Shown here one piece after another: positions 35,434 to 47,065 of a DNA stretch of 64,000 nucleotides. The stretch's first letter is position 1. Every line of letters begins with the position of its first letter. This stretch comes from Symbiodinium natans (lineage: Eukaryota > Sar > Dinophyceae > Suessiales > Symbiodiniaceae). The notes under the pieces are model-generated. The model had not been told where the DNA came from and did not search any database. It was given only the letters and a program-made list of their open reading frames with translations. Position numbers and translations under genes: made by a program. The stretch is from assembly GCA_905221605.1 (NCBI GenBank), contig CAJNDS010002561.1, positions 296,875 to 360,874 on the forward strand, read 5' to 3'.

Positions 35434-38400
35434 GCAGCAGCTGCCCCGAAGACTGCGCGCGGCTGGCCGTTTGCACAGCCGCTGTTTGACATGCGATGGC
35501 TCATGCCGCAGGATTTACCAAGGCCGCCTGGCAAGCACCACAGGTATTTGTCAGTTGAATAGCTAGCCACTGCTTGAACAAACAGCTCTTCTGCCACAAA
35601 GAAGTGCAGCTATCCCTCAACCAGAGGTTTGCCACGGTTCTTTGGTATACAAATTGCAGGTGCCGGCCTGGCGTCTTCCCGGCCGATCATCGCCGCAGTC
35701 ACCGCGCTCAGTGTGCCAGCGCCACCAGGCCCGGTGCCGAGCATCAGTCCTATCAGTTCCTATCACGCTTGTTTATTCTTTGCCATATCCTCCGAGCCGA
35801 GCTTGGGGAAGCTCATGAGACTTCACCCCGGCGTGTTCATGGCTGCAGGGCACACCAACAGGTAGCAACACCGGGCACACGAGACAAGGGGCGGCTTGAG
35901 AACTCTGTAGCTGCAAGTGATTTCCTTTTCCAAAATCCTGTCTCAAAGTTAAGGTTGTTCGCTGGGAATTATAGGGTCATGAGCGATCGAAACCAGGATT
36001 TGATGTTGGGGTCCCGAGGGTGGGTTCTTAGTGGCTTGGAAACAGAGGTTGGTTCTCAAGGTGTGATGGGTGAACAAGTAAACATGAAGATAATGTAAGC
36101 CCGTATTAAAACATTGAAGTCTTTTGCACCACAGTTGATGATTCATAGACTTGGACATGCGTCCGTGCTGTAAATTGCATTGTTTGCTTCAAAACCGTAT
36201 CGGCATGCCTGCGTGACTGAAACCCAAAGCAGATCTCCACCCCTTAAAGTGCTGATGCCTTGGGCGAAAGCAACAATGGGAATGCCCAGGCGAGGGCTGA
36301 TGCACCTTCCATGGACGTTCCTCTGTCATATGCCTTGTGGCCAGTGGCAGTCCGCAGCCTGTCTGCAAAAAGGCAAGCACCCGTCGGCACGGCAAGCATT
36401 TGGCATGAAATGTGGTCTTCGAGGCCTTTCGAGTACTCGAAAGGCTGTGAGAGGACAAGCAGCTCGGGACTCGGAATGACTCGGAATGCCAACAGCCAGT
36501 AAGATGGCTTGTCTTGCAGTGGTGTTTCTGGCGGGAGTGCTGTCAAGGCAGCGAAAAAGCAACTTGAACGCAATCTGAAAAAGGCTCGTCAAGAAGGCCG
36601 CAGTGATGTGCAGTCCCGTGTTGACCCACGCGTGGATGGGTTGGGCGTGTGCCACGGTTGGCATAATGGATAGGGGACCTATACTACGGAGACCCTCAAG
36701 TCGCTTGCCTGGTTTTGTGGGGCTTGTTGATGTCAGTAACGCGCTCATGAGAGAGGCGCCAAAGAAGCTGAAGGAGAGTTTCTAGAAGAGCTCCAGACCG
36801 CAGAGGAGCCAGTCATTTGCGCTACTAGCTTCGTGCCGCTGCATCGTCAGAGGACCTAGAGCAACTGGATCTCGACAACTTGGACGAGGCAGACGAGGCC
36901 TGCAGCCACCCGCGGTCCTGTCAAGTCCCAAGCAGAGTGTGCATACTGCATCCCTGCTCTTGGATACTGTTTTTTCTTCAACCCCCACCTGGGGAATATT
37001 GGGGGATACTCTTAGGCGAATGCCTTCTGGGCACCCCCGCCCCCTCCCATGTTCAGCACTGGCTTGTGCATGTTCTTACCATGTCGTGTTAGTGCTTGTT
37101 GCCCGGGGTCAGCCCACGGGGTTTTCTCCAAGAAGCTGGGGCATCAACGGTCAAGGCTAACTGTCAGTACTTGTCTTACAACTCCGGAGGGTCAGTGCCT
37201 TTCATCGCATGGCTACCACGCTGAGTTTCCTTGTCAGACCTCCATTTTTTGGGGTGAGGTGTCAGAGGGTCTTCTCCGATGTACTCACGTGCTCAACTTT
37301 CAGCATTCGGTGTGGTGCCATATTTGTTCTTACGAGGTCCGGAAATCAAGGGATCTATCTCTGTTTGTGTTGTAACTCCGAAGCTTCCGAGATATGGCCA
37401 ATTCCCCAAACCATGTTTGCCCCTTCAAGGACCCTACAATGGGTAGCTTTAAGTCGCGACGTCTTGCGTGAAGACAGCCTTTGTGCGTGCACGCTCGGGA
37501 GAAACTTTTCAAACGAGATTAGTAAAATAGCATGGGCCTACTTGGAAAAACTCACTTGAAGCGGTATCTTCGGGCATGCGCACTGCGGGGAAGCCGTCAA
37601 CAATCGATTCCTGCTAAGAAGAATGGACCTACCTTACATCATTGGCATTGTATTTCTGCGCGCGCACGGTGCGGAAAAGCCATTCCCAACGTTGTGATAG
37701 CTACGGTTCCGTGTCTGAAAGCGTGTAGAGATGGTGTTTAGTTGTTAAATTTGAAGGGACATGATTTGTTCCAGAGAACCCTGCGCGCGACAACAGAAAT
37801 CCTAGTTTCACCAGAGCTCAAAAGGACCCGTTCCCAGCAGTTGGATATCTGCGCAGAGGCCGTCGAGTGTACTTGTAATTGGACCCGAAAATGCGTTTCA
37901 CTGTCTAAACGCACGTTCTTTCACCTGCTCGTATGCTTGCGGCGCTGCGTTAGATGATCTGCATGGCTTCTGAGTCCAAGTTTCTTTGTGTGGTGCACAG
38001 TTCCGGGCGTGTGTTGTGGTTGTTGAATGTGTGGTTCTTGTTTCTTGCCTAGGTGGGTGAGAACGGGTCCTTTCAGAAACTTTCGGATGTCTCTTTGGTG
38101 ACCAGTGTGTGGGCATTGCCAGATCTGGTTACGCGCCGGCATCGTGCTGAATTGCTTTGATGAGTGTGATGCCTTGTGTCAGCGCCGTCTAGTTTACAGC
38201 TCCTGACCAATCTTGCTGATTTGACATTGCGCGGCATCTCCGCTGCGATAATTATTTCCAAAGACTTCTTTAAGATCTCGAATACAGTGCGCAAAACATG
38301 ACGTGTCAAAGGCCTGCGAAAGGGCCTCGAAAATGCTATATTTATACCATAACGCTAAAAGAAGGGTTATGTGGTGTGCTTGGTGTGCCTCGTGTTGGGA

Positions 38401-39029
38401 GAGTAGCTTGTCGCTTTTCGGTTTTAGTGCGACAGAAGAGAAGGGATATCGGACAACCCTCATGTGCTGATGTTTCTTCCGGGTGAAAGGACTCCAGGGG
38501 GTGGTTTCATGCATAGGTTAAGTAAACAAGTTTGACTTCCAGCTGATCACAGCATAATCAGGGTACTGCCAATGGATGAAGCAGGACACGGCTGACTTCG
38601 AGGATCTGGATGAAGCTGAGCTTGCCGCGACGGCGACGTCGCTTCAGGCACGCGGGACACGATTTTCTGTGTGTACAATGCACAGTGATCACTTAAGACT
38701 GCACTGGAAAGCCACTTCCTTACACCATGGTACATGGTGCACGTGGCAGGGCCGCACATTCCTCCAGGAGCGACTGCCAACTGTGCTGATCGGAGCAGAG
38801 TATACCACTGCTAGCCATAGAGACTCGATGTGACGTGGGCGAGCTTGAGGAAGGCGACCTTGACCAAGATCTTCGCATGGCTGCGCAGATTTTGCCTGAA
38901 GATAGCATCTTCGACAAGGCGGATAGGGATCAACTGTGGACGATACTGATAGGCGGCCCCATCACCCAGTGCCCCCTGACCTTTCGGTACTTTCAGTCTG
39001 CGGCGAACACGGGTCGGCCGCAGGATTGA
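35434..39029 (+). CDS. unrecognised multi-exon gene, acidic and coiled-coil C-terminal part
   Basis: Candidate exons: 35434-35543 (TARGWPFAQPLFDMRWLMPQ, before a GTATTT donor); about 35640-35860 (hydrophobic, AGLASSRPIIAAVTALSVPA); about 36245-36420 (ALGESNNGNAQARADAPSMD); about 36530-36640 (VKAAKKQLERNLKKARQEGR, charged helix); about 36750-36830 (GAKEAEGEFLEELQTAEEPV); about 36836-36900 (SSEDLEQLDLDNLDEADEA); about 38573-38660 (TADFEDLDEAELAATATSLQ); and 38836-39029 (GELEEGDLDQDLRMAAQILP, then IFDKADRDQLWTILIGGPIT, ending at TGA 39027-39029). The recurring EDLDEAEL / LDLDNLDEADEA pattern supports one protein with an acidic, leucine-spaced region. The hydrophobic 35.6 kb segment may belong to another gene. 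No family recognised. Confidence 0.4.
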
Positions 39030-39199
39030 CCATCATACAACCGCCTCTGGTCGCCAATGCAAGGGCAAGGGTACAATCGCATGTAGCCTAGACATACCTG
39101 GACATGTCCTGAAGCGCACCAGCTCAGCAGAGTTCGGCTCCGACATCTAAAGCAACTGACCCCATCTGTTATCCTTACAAGTTTTGCCGCCAACAACAA

Positions 39200-39231
<32 letters not shown>

Positions 39232-39272
39232 AGAGCAAGAGCAAGAACAAGAACAAGAACAAGAACAACAAG

Positions 39273-39355
<83 letters not shown>

Positions 39356-41370
39356 GAACAACAAGAAGCGGCACAGTTTCTGAAGGACGGAAAGCGTCTG
39401 AGTCGCTCGGGAGTGGTCGAAGCTTTGCTACGCCAGCCATCCAGGCCGGGAGACTCTGCGGGTCGTCGTCATTGCCTGTCATAGCTGTACAATACTGTAG
39501 ACGTAGCTGGTAAAGTCCTGCTGTTGTCAGTTGGGCATTCGCACAGAATGTCAAGAAAGACGCCAGCCGACGAGTTGCAGGGGCTTTCAGGAGTGAAGAG
39601 GATAGGGGAGTTCCGCACTAAATCTCGTTTCAGTTTTTGCAAGCTACACATGATAAGGCATTGAGTTCCGTTTCATTTTCTGCATCAACACATGAGAAGG
39701 CTCCAGAGTGTCGTCTCATGCTGGCACGCGGAAGAGTCCAGTAGCACCCGCATGTGCTATGTACTGCAACATCGCAAAGCATAGGCATGTTCAAAGGATG
39801 CCCTTGTAGCATGGCCGGCATGGCCATGGCATGCTTCCCACATCCCCTAGACGACCCTATGAGTGCAAAGACCCACATGACCCTTAACTCCAGTCTGTCC
39901 CGAGACAAAAGTCTTGACTGGAATTCTCACCACATCCGTAAACCTCAGCGGTATTGGTGTCTTGAAGCTGGTGCTTCCACACTCTGTTGGCAGAGTCATC
40001 GGCGTGGACGGGAGACACACGGGAGAGAACCGAACCACAGATACAACGGGCTGCCGCATCAACATCATCCGAAATAATCCTGGCATCCACAGCTGCCGAT
40101 CGGACTACAGCATGCCTCGGACCAGATGTTGTCAGCAATCAATGGAATCTCGGGAGCTCGAGTCTCGGGAGCTCGAGTCTTTTTACTTTATGCTCACTGT
40201 AGGGGGGTTGTTGCCAGAAGTGGTCTGGTCCACGCGCTCGTTGGTTGCTCTGCCAGTGTTTAGTGTTTTGGAGGGTTTGGCCAACTGTCATGGGACATGC
40301 CGGCTTGTAAGTATCAAATGCCACAAGTCTTCGTATTGGTCCGGTGATTCGTCACCGGCCTCCTCGACAGCGTGCCCAGAGCACGATACGAAGGAGCACA
40401 ACGCACCCGAAGCACCCTGAGACGAAAGCCGGATTGCAGGTCTAGTTGAGATGCTCCGGTCACTTTCCTGGCGTGCAGGGTTGCTCAAAGCAGGCATTCG
40501 GAGAAACGTTCCGTCCATGGCTTGGTGGCCAGCATCGGCCTTCTGAGAGCGTTCCGAGCCCCTTGAACGGCCATGAGCCATGGCCCCACGCCCCATGTCC
40601 CACGTGCAGCCACATTGAAAGCAGTAGGAGGCATGACGGGCTTGCGTCCCAGGAAGGGGAATGGAGGTCCACCTCAGCAAACCTGCGCCCACCGTCCTGG
40701 CACTGAAACTCCAGAGGCGGCTACCTTGTCGAGCGCATCCGGGCACTTGCACTTGCCGCCTGGCCAGCCAGGTGGCGAGCTCGCGGCCGCTTCCATCGTC
40801 TTTTGCAAAATCTGTTCTCTTGAGGAGTGCGGGTACCATGAGGAAAGCGCTGATGCCGCAATGACCAGCTACCTTCGCTTTGGCCACCGAGTTGGGAGGC
40901 AGCAATATACTGCACCATGAGGTTTGCACTAAAGCCTTTGCCGCATGATTTTCTGTGTCACCTGCTGGTGTCCTCGTTTCTGGCAAGCTGCAAAGCTCAG
41001 CCTGTCTCACTGCGAACTCCGCTTGTCCCAGCGTGACCCCGAAATCGCCTGCAGCAGGTTTTTCAAGCTGTTCCTTTCCGGACAACGATAGCATCATGCC
41101 AACCAACGACGCTACTGTAGTTACTCCGTGTAGGCGACGGGGCATGTCATGGGTCGATAGTCCAAACTAAGTTTCGGGTTGAGAAGATGAGCCTGTGCCA
41201 ATAGAAGGCACTTTGTTCTGAGTCAGCCAATCCCACTCCAGCTTAATTTGCGGCCCAGGTCAAGGCTTCAGGGGGCATGTGCTTCAAGCGGTCGAGCTTC
41301 CAAGTATGAATTTCTGTGAATCTCCTGAAGAATTCCTCGAGCATGCTAGAGGATAGCCCTTCAAGACGGA
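39030..41370. other. intergenic stretch with CAA repeat
   Basis: Holds the long CAA microsatellite (separate entry) and a tight duplication of GGGAGCTCGAGTCT at about 40150-40180. A 285-codon minus-strand frame (40288-41145) and an overlapping plus-strand frame (40573-40920) are open here, but neither matches a family and each is the shadow of the other; I treat both as unproven. Confidence 0.45.
39188..39371. repeat. (CAA)n / (CAG)n / (AAGAGC)n compound microsatellite
   Basis: About 180 bases: short CAA and CAG arrays, then AGAGCA/AGAACA hexamers, then a nearly pure CAA run of about 100 bases. Open in several frames on both strands purely because of the repeat; the glutamine frame is preceded at once by a stop. 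Confidence 0.95.
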
Positions 41371-41393
41371 CTTGTACAGGTCCTGGAAGTTTG

Positions 41394-42439
41394 GCGTGGA
41401 ACGCGAGGCTTTGCCTCTCGAGGAGACTCTTTCAAGTCGTGTGTCAGAGATGCGATGTCATGCGAGGTCACTGAGGTCAGTAAAAGAGGCCGACAAGCTG
41501 ATGTTGCAACAGGACCGGCCGAATCCCGACGGTAGCTTCGTCGCCGCGTCTTTGCCTCAGCCTGCCAGTGGAGCTCTTAAGCCTGGCTGGAGTGTAAGAA
41601 TGGATAAGAGTTTGTTTGAAATCTGCTTTAGTTGCTAGCAGCCAGCATCTCCAGCTCGATGTCTGGTCCGGGGTTGCAGCTTGATTTTCAGACTGAGGCT
41701 GAGTACAGGTCCTTGTTCGAATTGTTCAAACCGTTGGTTGCGGCCTCTCCCGAAGCTCAACCGAAAGGTAACTTTCTAAACGCCTTTGGGTATCCTCGTA
41801 AAGGTGGATGCCGCGGAGATGCGGTGTTGCTTTGTTTTGATGCTGCAAGTCTGGCAGGCTTGCGCATGGATTAGAAAGTGTGGTGGAGCTGCGCGGGAGG
41901 CGCGAGAAAGTCAATGCATAGACGTCCGACATGACATGCCGCATGCGCAATGCAGGCTCCAGCAAGGGCTTGTCCAGAGTTCCGAAATTACTTGACTTGG
42001 CTGATCAAGTACATTTAGGGAAAAATACGGTTTATTTCAGAGAGACTTCTATCCTGTGATTTCACATTGAAAACTTTGGAAGGTTGTAGGCCACAGTGAC
42101 CTTCCACGCACCATTCGCATGTGACTGCACAACGGCTTTCGTTGAGAGCAGGCTCGTTCCCTTGGCTGCACTGCCTGCCGAGCAGCGCCGTGATCTCCGA
42201 CGAGTCGTGCAGCCAGAGGATCCATGGCTGCAATGGCGACGATTGTTTGTTTCTGCAGTGGGTTGGAAGAGGGCGCCAAGGATGCAGACTTGCGCCCTGT
42301 CGGCATGGTAGAAGCCCTTCGCTTGCTCGTCCGAAATCAAATGCTGTTCCACGTCCGAGATGAAGTGCTCTTCCACGTCGTGTGTGGCTGCACACAGAAA
42401 TCGAGAGCCGAGTTTTTTGATATTGCCGTGCAGGATTGA
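41394..42439 (+). CDS. unrecognised gene, 3' exons
   Basis: Candidate exons: about 41394-41600 (EADKLMLQQDRPNPDGSFVA); 41650-41766 (GPGLQLDFQTEAEYRSLFEL, then FKPLVAASPEAQPK before a GTAACT donor); about 42130-42258 (SRLVPLAALPAEQRRDLRRV, then VQPEDPWLQWRRLFVSA); and 42268-42439 (LRPVGMVEALRLLVRNQMLF, ending FFDIAVQD and TGA). The last two join smoothly and are helical. The final codons are followed by GATTGA, so the apparent stop could instead lie inside a GA-donor intron, in which case these exons would be the N-terminus of the Pet127-like gene starting 270 bases later. I see no Pet127 N-terminal motif in them. Confidence 0.4.
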
Positions 42440-42712
42440 AGTAGCTATACTTGTGGTAATGTATTGTAGCGGCTAGCTCGCGAAAGTTTCGGTGGGACTT
42501 TTCGAAGCTGATAAGAACGAAAGTCCTTCAGACATTTCGGGCGCAAGGGCATGCTACTTGTATGAGCTGCCATGAGGTTTGCGCTCACACAGCCGAATTC
42601 GCGAAAGCTTCGTGAGCGAAACATTCTGAAGCTGTGTGTAGAATCGGTCTAGACTTCAACTACATCAGTTTGTGAGCACATGGCTTTGCATTCTCGACTC
42701 TGCTCATCCTAG

Positions 42713-45241
42713 GAGGTGAACTGGAAGGCCTTGCCACCATTTGTGCCGGCACATGAAGACAAGCGTCTGGAGGACTTGGTGGCTTGGCAAAAGTTTTCTC
42801 ATGTTTTCTCGATCGCTGTTGTGGTGATGTGCGGAGCCGGCCTGACTTGGACAGCCTGAAGCTCGTCGGACAATCCTGGCAATCCTGCCCTGGCAGCTGA
42901 GGCCTTGAGCAATGACTGTCAGTACTTCTCCAGCACCTCTTCTCTGACAGGAGCCCTGCGCAACTGCTGCAGATGTAGCTTTGGCTGTGAACGCAGACTT
43001 TCTTGAACATTGATGCGACTTGCACGGAGGCCTTCTGTCTCGGTGCTACTTTGCGATCTCACGGCACCGGGAGTTTGATCCCATTGGTCTCAGCCGAGCG
43101 TACCGTGAGAGGCACATCGCAGCGAGGGCTTGCAGCTGCTGCAAAGCATATTCTAGTAGCATGGTGTGGCAGAGCGCATTGTTTTTGCACTCGCTTTAGT
43201 ATGCAGCCCCCCCCCCCCTCCCCCAAAAAAATCGGCCTTTTTGCTCAGCTTCTATAAGCGGGAACTGGGGCTGGGGGTAGGGCGGGCAGGGCGTGTAGGG
43301 GTTGAGGGTTGAGGGGAAACCTTGAAGCCTGAGGGTCTAAGCTTTCCAGGCTTTTCGTCATCCCCGGGCAACGAACTTCGCTCAATTGCGGGGAACCATT
43401 GTCAATAGAGGTATCCCCTATACTTTCCGGAACTTGCCTCAATGGCAGGTAGCGATACTAAAACCGGTGCAACATCATTCTGGAACAGCAGCAGTAAATG
43501 CAACAAGGCGTTGCGACTTGGGATTTGTACCTTCAAAATATCATCAACACCTGCAAGCTTCCATGCAACCCCGGACATCAAGTTGCGCCGAGATCCTGTC
43601 ATAGAAGCTGCGAATCAGGCCGACCACCTTCAGCCCTAGCACCCGCTGGCCGACGGCAACTTGCCATCTGAAAAGCTGTTCACTGCATTCAGGAGGGTGG
43701 TGGGGGTGGTGGGGGGCGTGGGGGTGGGGGGTGGGGTGAGGGGTTAGGGGGGTGGGGGGGGCGCTTCCAGTCTGGCGTTAGCCGATGTTTCAAGCAGCAT
43801 GCGCGGAAGCACGAAGATCCCTTAGCCAAGCTTGCAGGCTTCGTATCTACGGCGTGCATCTGGCTCACTTTGGTCGCTGACTGCAGCGAAAGATGACCCC
43901 GAGGCCGGATTTCCACTCAGGCATATATATATATATAGATAATATAATATCATATCATGTCATATCATATCATATCATATCATATCATATCGTATAATAT
44001 CATATCGTATAATATCATATAATATCATATAATATCATATAATACAACATACTATAATGTAATATAATGTAATATTATAATATAATATAATATAATATAA
44101 TATAATATATGTATGTTTGCATATCCTTCATGTTGAAAGTATATTTTGCATCTTATTTACTATAATTAGAGATGCCACCTCACACGACTTCAGCCTTTGT
44201 TCATGCAAAGCACGTTGCCCAAAAGATCTAGATGAGAGCGCGGTGACTGGCTGATCTATTGATTTGCTGTTTGGACCGAGGACAGGAATGTGCTGATGGA
44301 TCTGGGAAAGCAGCATGTCTGGTCTTTAAGGCGTGCTCTGAACCCTTGCAAAGAAGATACAACTTGAGCACTGACTCAATCAAAGCACCGGACGCAGCGG
44401 AGGGATATCGAAGAATCTTTCTGGCTGAGGTCCATGGAGTATCAGCTCACGATGTCCAAAGATGACTTCGTTGAGCGATTCCTCAAGAGTGAGGGCGATG
44501 TGCTGCCCGCAGAGCCCACTTCTGCCGATCAACAAAAGGAAGACCTTGCCTACAGCAGCTCAGCTTGATATGCTGGAGGTGATGTAGATGACTGCGGGTT
44601 CAACTCAGGATTCTTGAAGGCCGGACGATTCATGATGCGGTCGCAACTAGATGCCATCTATCAAGGCAAAGTGTTCGAGTTTTGGCAGCAGGAACTGTCT
44701 ACTGTGCATTGATGTAAGTCATGTGCACGGGCTCCCTGTGACCCAGCAAGGACGTCAAGACCCGCGCGGTCTTTGACGTCAGGCATGATGCCGCGTGCCT
44801 TCGAGAGGTTTCAACATCTCTGATTTGTTGTCAGGTGTGTGGGGAACCAGCTGCATGGAATGAGCAGCAGATTCGACAAACAGAAAGTCTTTGAATGTTG
44901 TCTCAGCACCGCCACCATCTTTCGCCTGCTATAAGGCACTATGAAAGGAAGAGGAAATACCGCATCACCAAGATTTTCGGAAGTCGGCACAGCTACGAAC
45001 TTGAGATTTACGAAATGATGCGCTTCTTGACCTATCAAATGCACTTGTGTCCATGGCACCTGTTTTTTTGTTACATGGTTTCTTCTCGTCTGTTTGCCTG
45101 GCCCAGGAAACGCATTCATGAAGTATGGGCTCCAAGCGAAGATTGGGCGCATGGATGGCGTCATCGTTGCCTACCACAACACTGCCGAGATTTTTGGTTT
45201 CCAATACATCCCGCTAGCAGATATGGAGCGTTGCATTTACG
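42713..45241 (+). CDS. Pet127-like mitochondrial RNA-metabolism protein (partial exon set)
   Basis: Pet127 of yeasts is a mitochondrial inner-membrane-associated protein needed for RNA processing and turnover. Exons that follow its order: 42713 to about 42786 (VNWKALPPFVPAHEDKRLED); 43030 to about 43118 (LLSRCYFAISRHREFDPIGL, then SRAYRER); about 44400-44562 (SFWLRSMEYQLTMSKDDFVE, ending LAYSSS); 44620-44676 (AGRFMMRSQLDAIYQGKVF); 44751-44794 (DVKTRAVFDVRHDAA); 44936-45021 (HYERKRKYRITKIFGSRHSY, then ELEIYEMMR); 45107-45241 (NAFMKYGLQAKIGRMDGVIV, then AYHNTAEIFGFQYIPL). The family hallmarks MRSQLDA, KTRAV and GRMDGxxVAYHNTxxIFGFQY are all present. Introns use GC (44563, 45022, 45242), GA (44677) and GT (44795) donors, and each join restores the family sequence. 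Middle exons (43.2-44.3 kb) and the 3' end are not resolved; about 45500-45626 (EVKVLQMLLDFLTKDRSAVQ) may be the next exon. Confidence 0.75.
43695..43770. repeat. G-rich tract with quadruplex potential
   Basis: About 75 bases composed of many runs of three to eight G separated by single T, C or A (GGGTGGTGGGGGTGG pattern). It lies in an intron of the Pet127-like gene. Confidence 0.85.
43921..44110. repeat. AT-rich satellite: TATCA, then TATAA pentamer-like tract
   Basis: About 190 bases starting with (AT)n, then CATAT repeats (CATATCATAT), then TAATA-type units ending in a pure TATAA-like array. Strong local AT island in a GC-rich intron. Confidence 0.95.
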
Positions 45242-45732
45242 GCCCGGGCCTGACTCGAAACAAAGGCTTGCGCCTTCGGAGCTTCCGTGTGTTAGTTCAC
45301 TCAAGTTAACCGCACAAATCTTGCCCTAACATGGCGGGGTCTGACGTACCATGCTGTGGCTATATGCATATTATGCCTTGTTGTCGAGGTGGTCAGGAGG
45401 CCGCCAACATCGCCTTCGACTTGAGTGCAGCTAGCTTGAGATCCTGAGGCACGTGCAAGATATGATCAGGTCTTCTGAAGCCTCTGTAACCGCCTGCGTG
45501 AGTTTTCCAAGTCGATCATGCATTGCACGGACTCCTGACACAGCTGAGGTCAAAGTATTGCAGATGCTTCTTGATTTCTTGACGAAGGATAGGAGTGCAG
45601 TCCAGATGATTGGGTGACCGTTCTTGGAGCCTGAACTTAGCAGGATGAGCATCTCGCAAAGTATGGCGCCATCAAGATGAGGGCGCCCTGTCTGTGGGCA
45701 TCGGGACACAAGTACATTCCAAACTCTGAAGC

Positions 45733-47065
45733 ATGCGCCTGCTGGATCTCAGGTGTCATGTGACCAAGCAGCAAACGATGGAATGGGAAACACGCATCCT
45801 GGTTTGCAGTTTGGTGGCTGGATTTTCATCTTCTTTCGGCTACCGACTTCAACAAGCCTTTGCAGTGTCTGCAGCTCTGGTGTTTTGTGCCCTCAAAGCG
45901 TTGGCTGAGGTTGGATGTGGCTGCCGCCCCAGCTGCTTGGCTTCATTGCTTGTGGTTCGTATAACCGTATAACCCTCACAGGTTTAGCTTCAAAGTGCTC
46001 GAAGCGTGTTAAGCTGGAACCAGCCTGCGTGGAAGCCGTAAGTTTGAAACCCCTAGAAGCACTGGTGTGTGGTGGCGTGCAGCCGCCACAGGGAAGAGAG
46101 AGAGAGAGAGAGACAGGGAGGCTAAGACGCACCGTCCTCTCAGCACGGGGGGCCACTGAAATGGACCCCAGCCCTGCCCCACAGGCCCATACTCGTAGAT
46201 TTTCAACGCTCCGTGAACTACTATAGTAGTACTTGGTAATGCCTTTGGACCGGAACACGGACCCTCCTCACCGGCGTGGCCGTCCCCTCAGGAGGCGAGG
46301 CAGCGCACAAGAAGAGAGAGAGAGAGAAAGAGAGCGTGCGTGTTCTCCTTGGGGGGGAGGGCCCCCAAGGGCGCAGAAGAAGCAGCTACACGGCTACACG
46401 GCTACTGAGCTGCTACTGGCAGATGCTGAGAGAAAGCCGTGCCAAAGGTCCTCAAAGAAGGCGGGGAAGCAGAACCCGATGAGCTGGGGATGGCTGGGCT
46501 CTTAGGCAGCTGTGCGTCAAGCTACATTTTGCACCTCTTCTGATGTCCTTTGCAACATTTTGCACGTACTTCTTGTGGTAGCTGTGAAAGTCACTCTGGC
46601 GGGGATCGACTGCCTTTGGCATGCTCGGCTGCAGGCTCAGCATTTTCGCTTGCTGGTGGACACCTTCCACGGGGATGGGCCAGGCCCTCACTGACTTGTG
46701 CCGAAGTTGGCGTGGGGCGTGGAAACGACCGAATACCCCAGAACGTCGCCAGACATCTGGCGAAGCACGAAGGCAGCTGCAACGGTAGCTTCAGCTCAGG
46801 TCGCAGCGCGGGGCTGACGAGGTGCGGCGGCATTGAAACCCCTTGAAATGCTACCGACCACCACATGTTTCATGTCGGCAGGGCAAAATAAGAGTCGTGA
46901 TGGTACCTGACTGGTGCCGGCAGATTTCGCAAGCAAGCATGTTGCGAGGCCTTGCAGGCTGGAGACTATGTGGAAGTAACAATTAACGAGGTCATGGCAA
47001 ACGAGTTTCTGCAGAAGCAAGGCCGGGCTGAGACCTTCAGCAGCTTTAGCTACTTTGGCAATTAG
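45733..47065 (+). CDS. 3' exons of an unrecognised gene
   Basis: The best-supported piece is the last exon, 46958-47065, after a TTGCAG acceptor: AGDYVEVTINEVMANEFLQK, then QGRAETFSSFSYFGN and TAG at 47063-47065. Possible earlier exons are about 45760-45950 (MEWETRILVCSLVAGFSSSF), 46433-46530 (VLKEGGEAEPDELGMAGLLG) and 46575-46690 (VVAVKVTLAGIDCLWHARLQ). The GDYVEVTI opening could be a small beta-barrel, but I cannot name a family. These exons might also be the tail of the Pet127-like gene. Two (GA)n tracts (46094-46112, 46312-46335) bracket a roughly 200-base intronic block. Confidence 0.35.
46094..46112. repeat. (GA)n microsatellite
   Basis: About 19 bases of GA; left edge of a GA-bounded block. 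Confidence 0.85.
46312..46335. repeat. (GA)n microsatellite
   Basis: About 24 bases of GA with one AAAG break, followed by an inverted pair CCTTGGGGG / CCCCCAAGG at about 46349-46370 that can fold into a short hairpin. Confidence 0.85.

Noticed and set aside
38993-39554. Poly-Leu, poly-Val, poly-Thr and poly-Gln open frames
   Set aside because: Translation of the CAA microsatellite in different frames.
40288-41145. 285-codon minus-strand open frame and overlapping plus-strand frame
   Set aside because: Neither matches a family; composition is typical of antisense or noncoding GC-rich sequence, and the gene array is otherwise on the + strand.
45431-45709. 93-codon minus-strand helical frame
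   Set aside because: The opposite strand reads a plausible continuation of the Pet127-like gene (EVKVLQMLLDFLTKDRS), so the antisense frame is probably its shadow.
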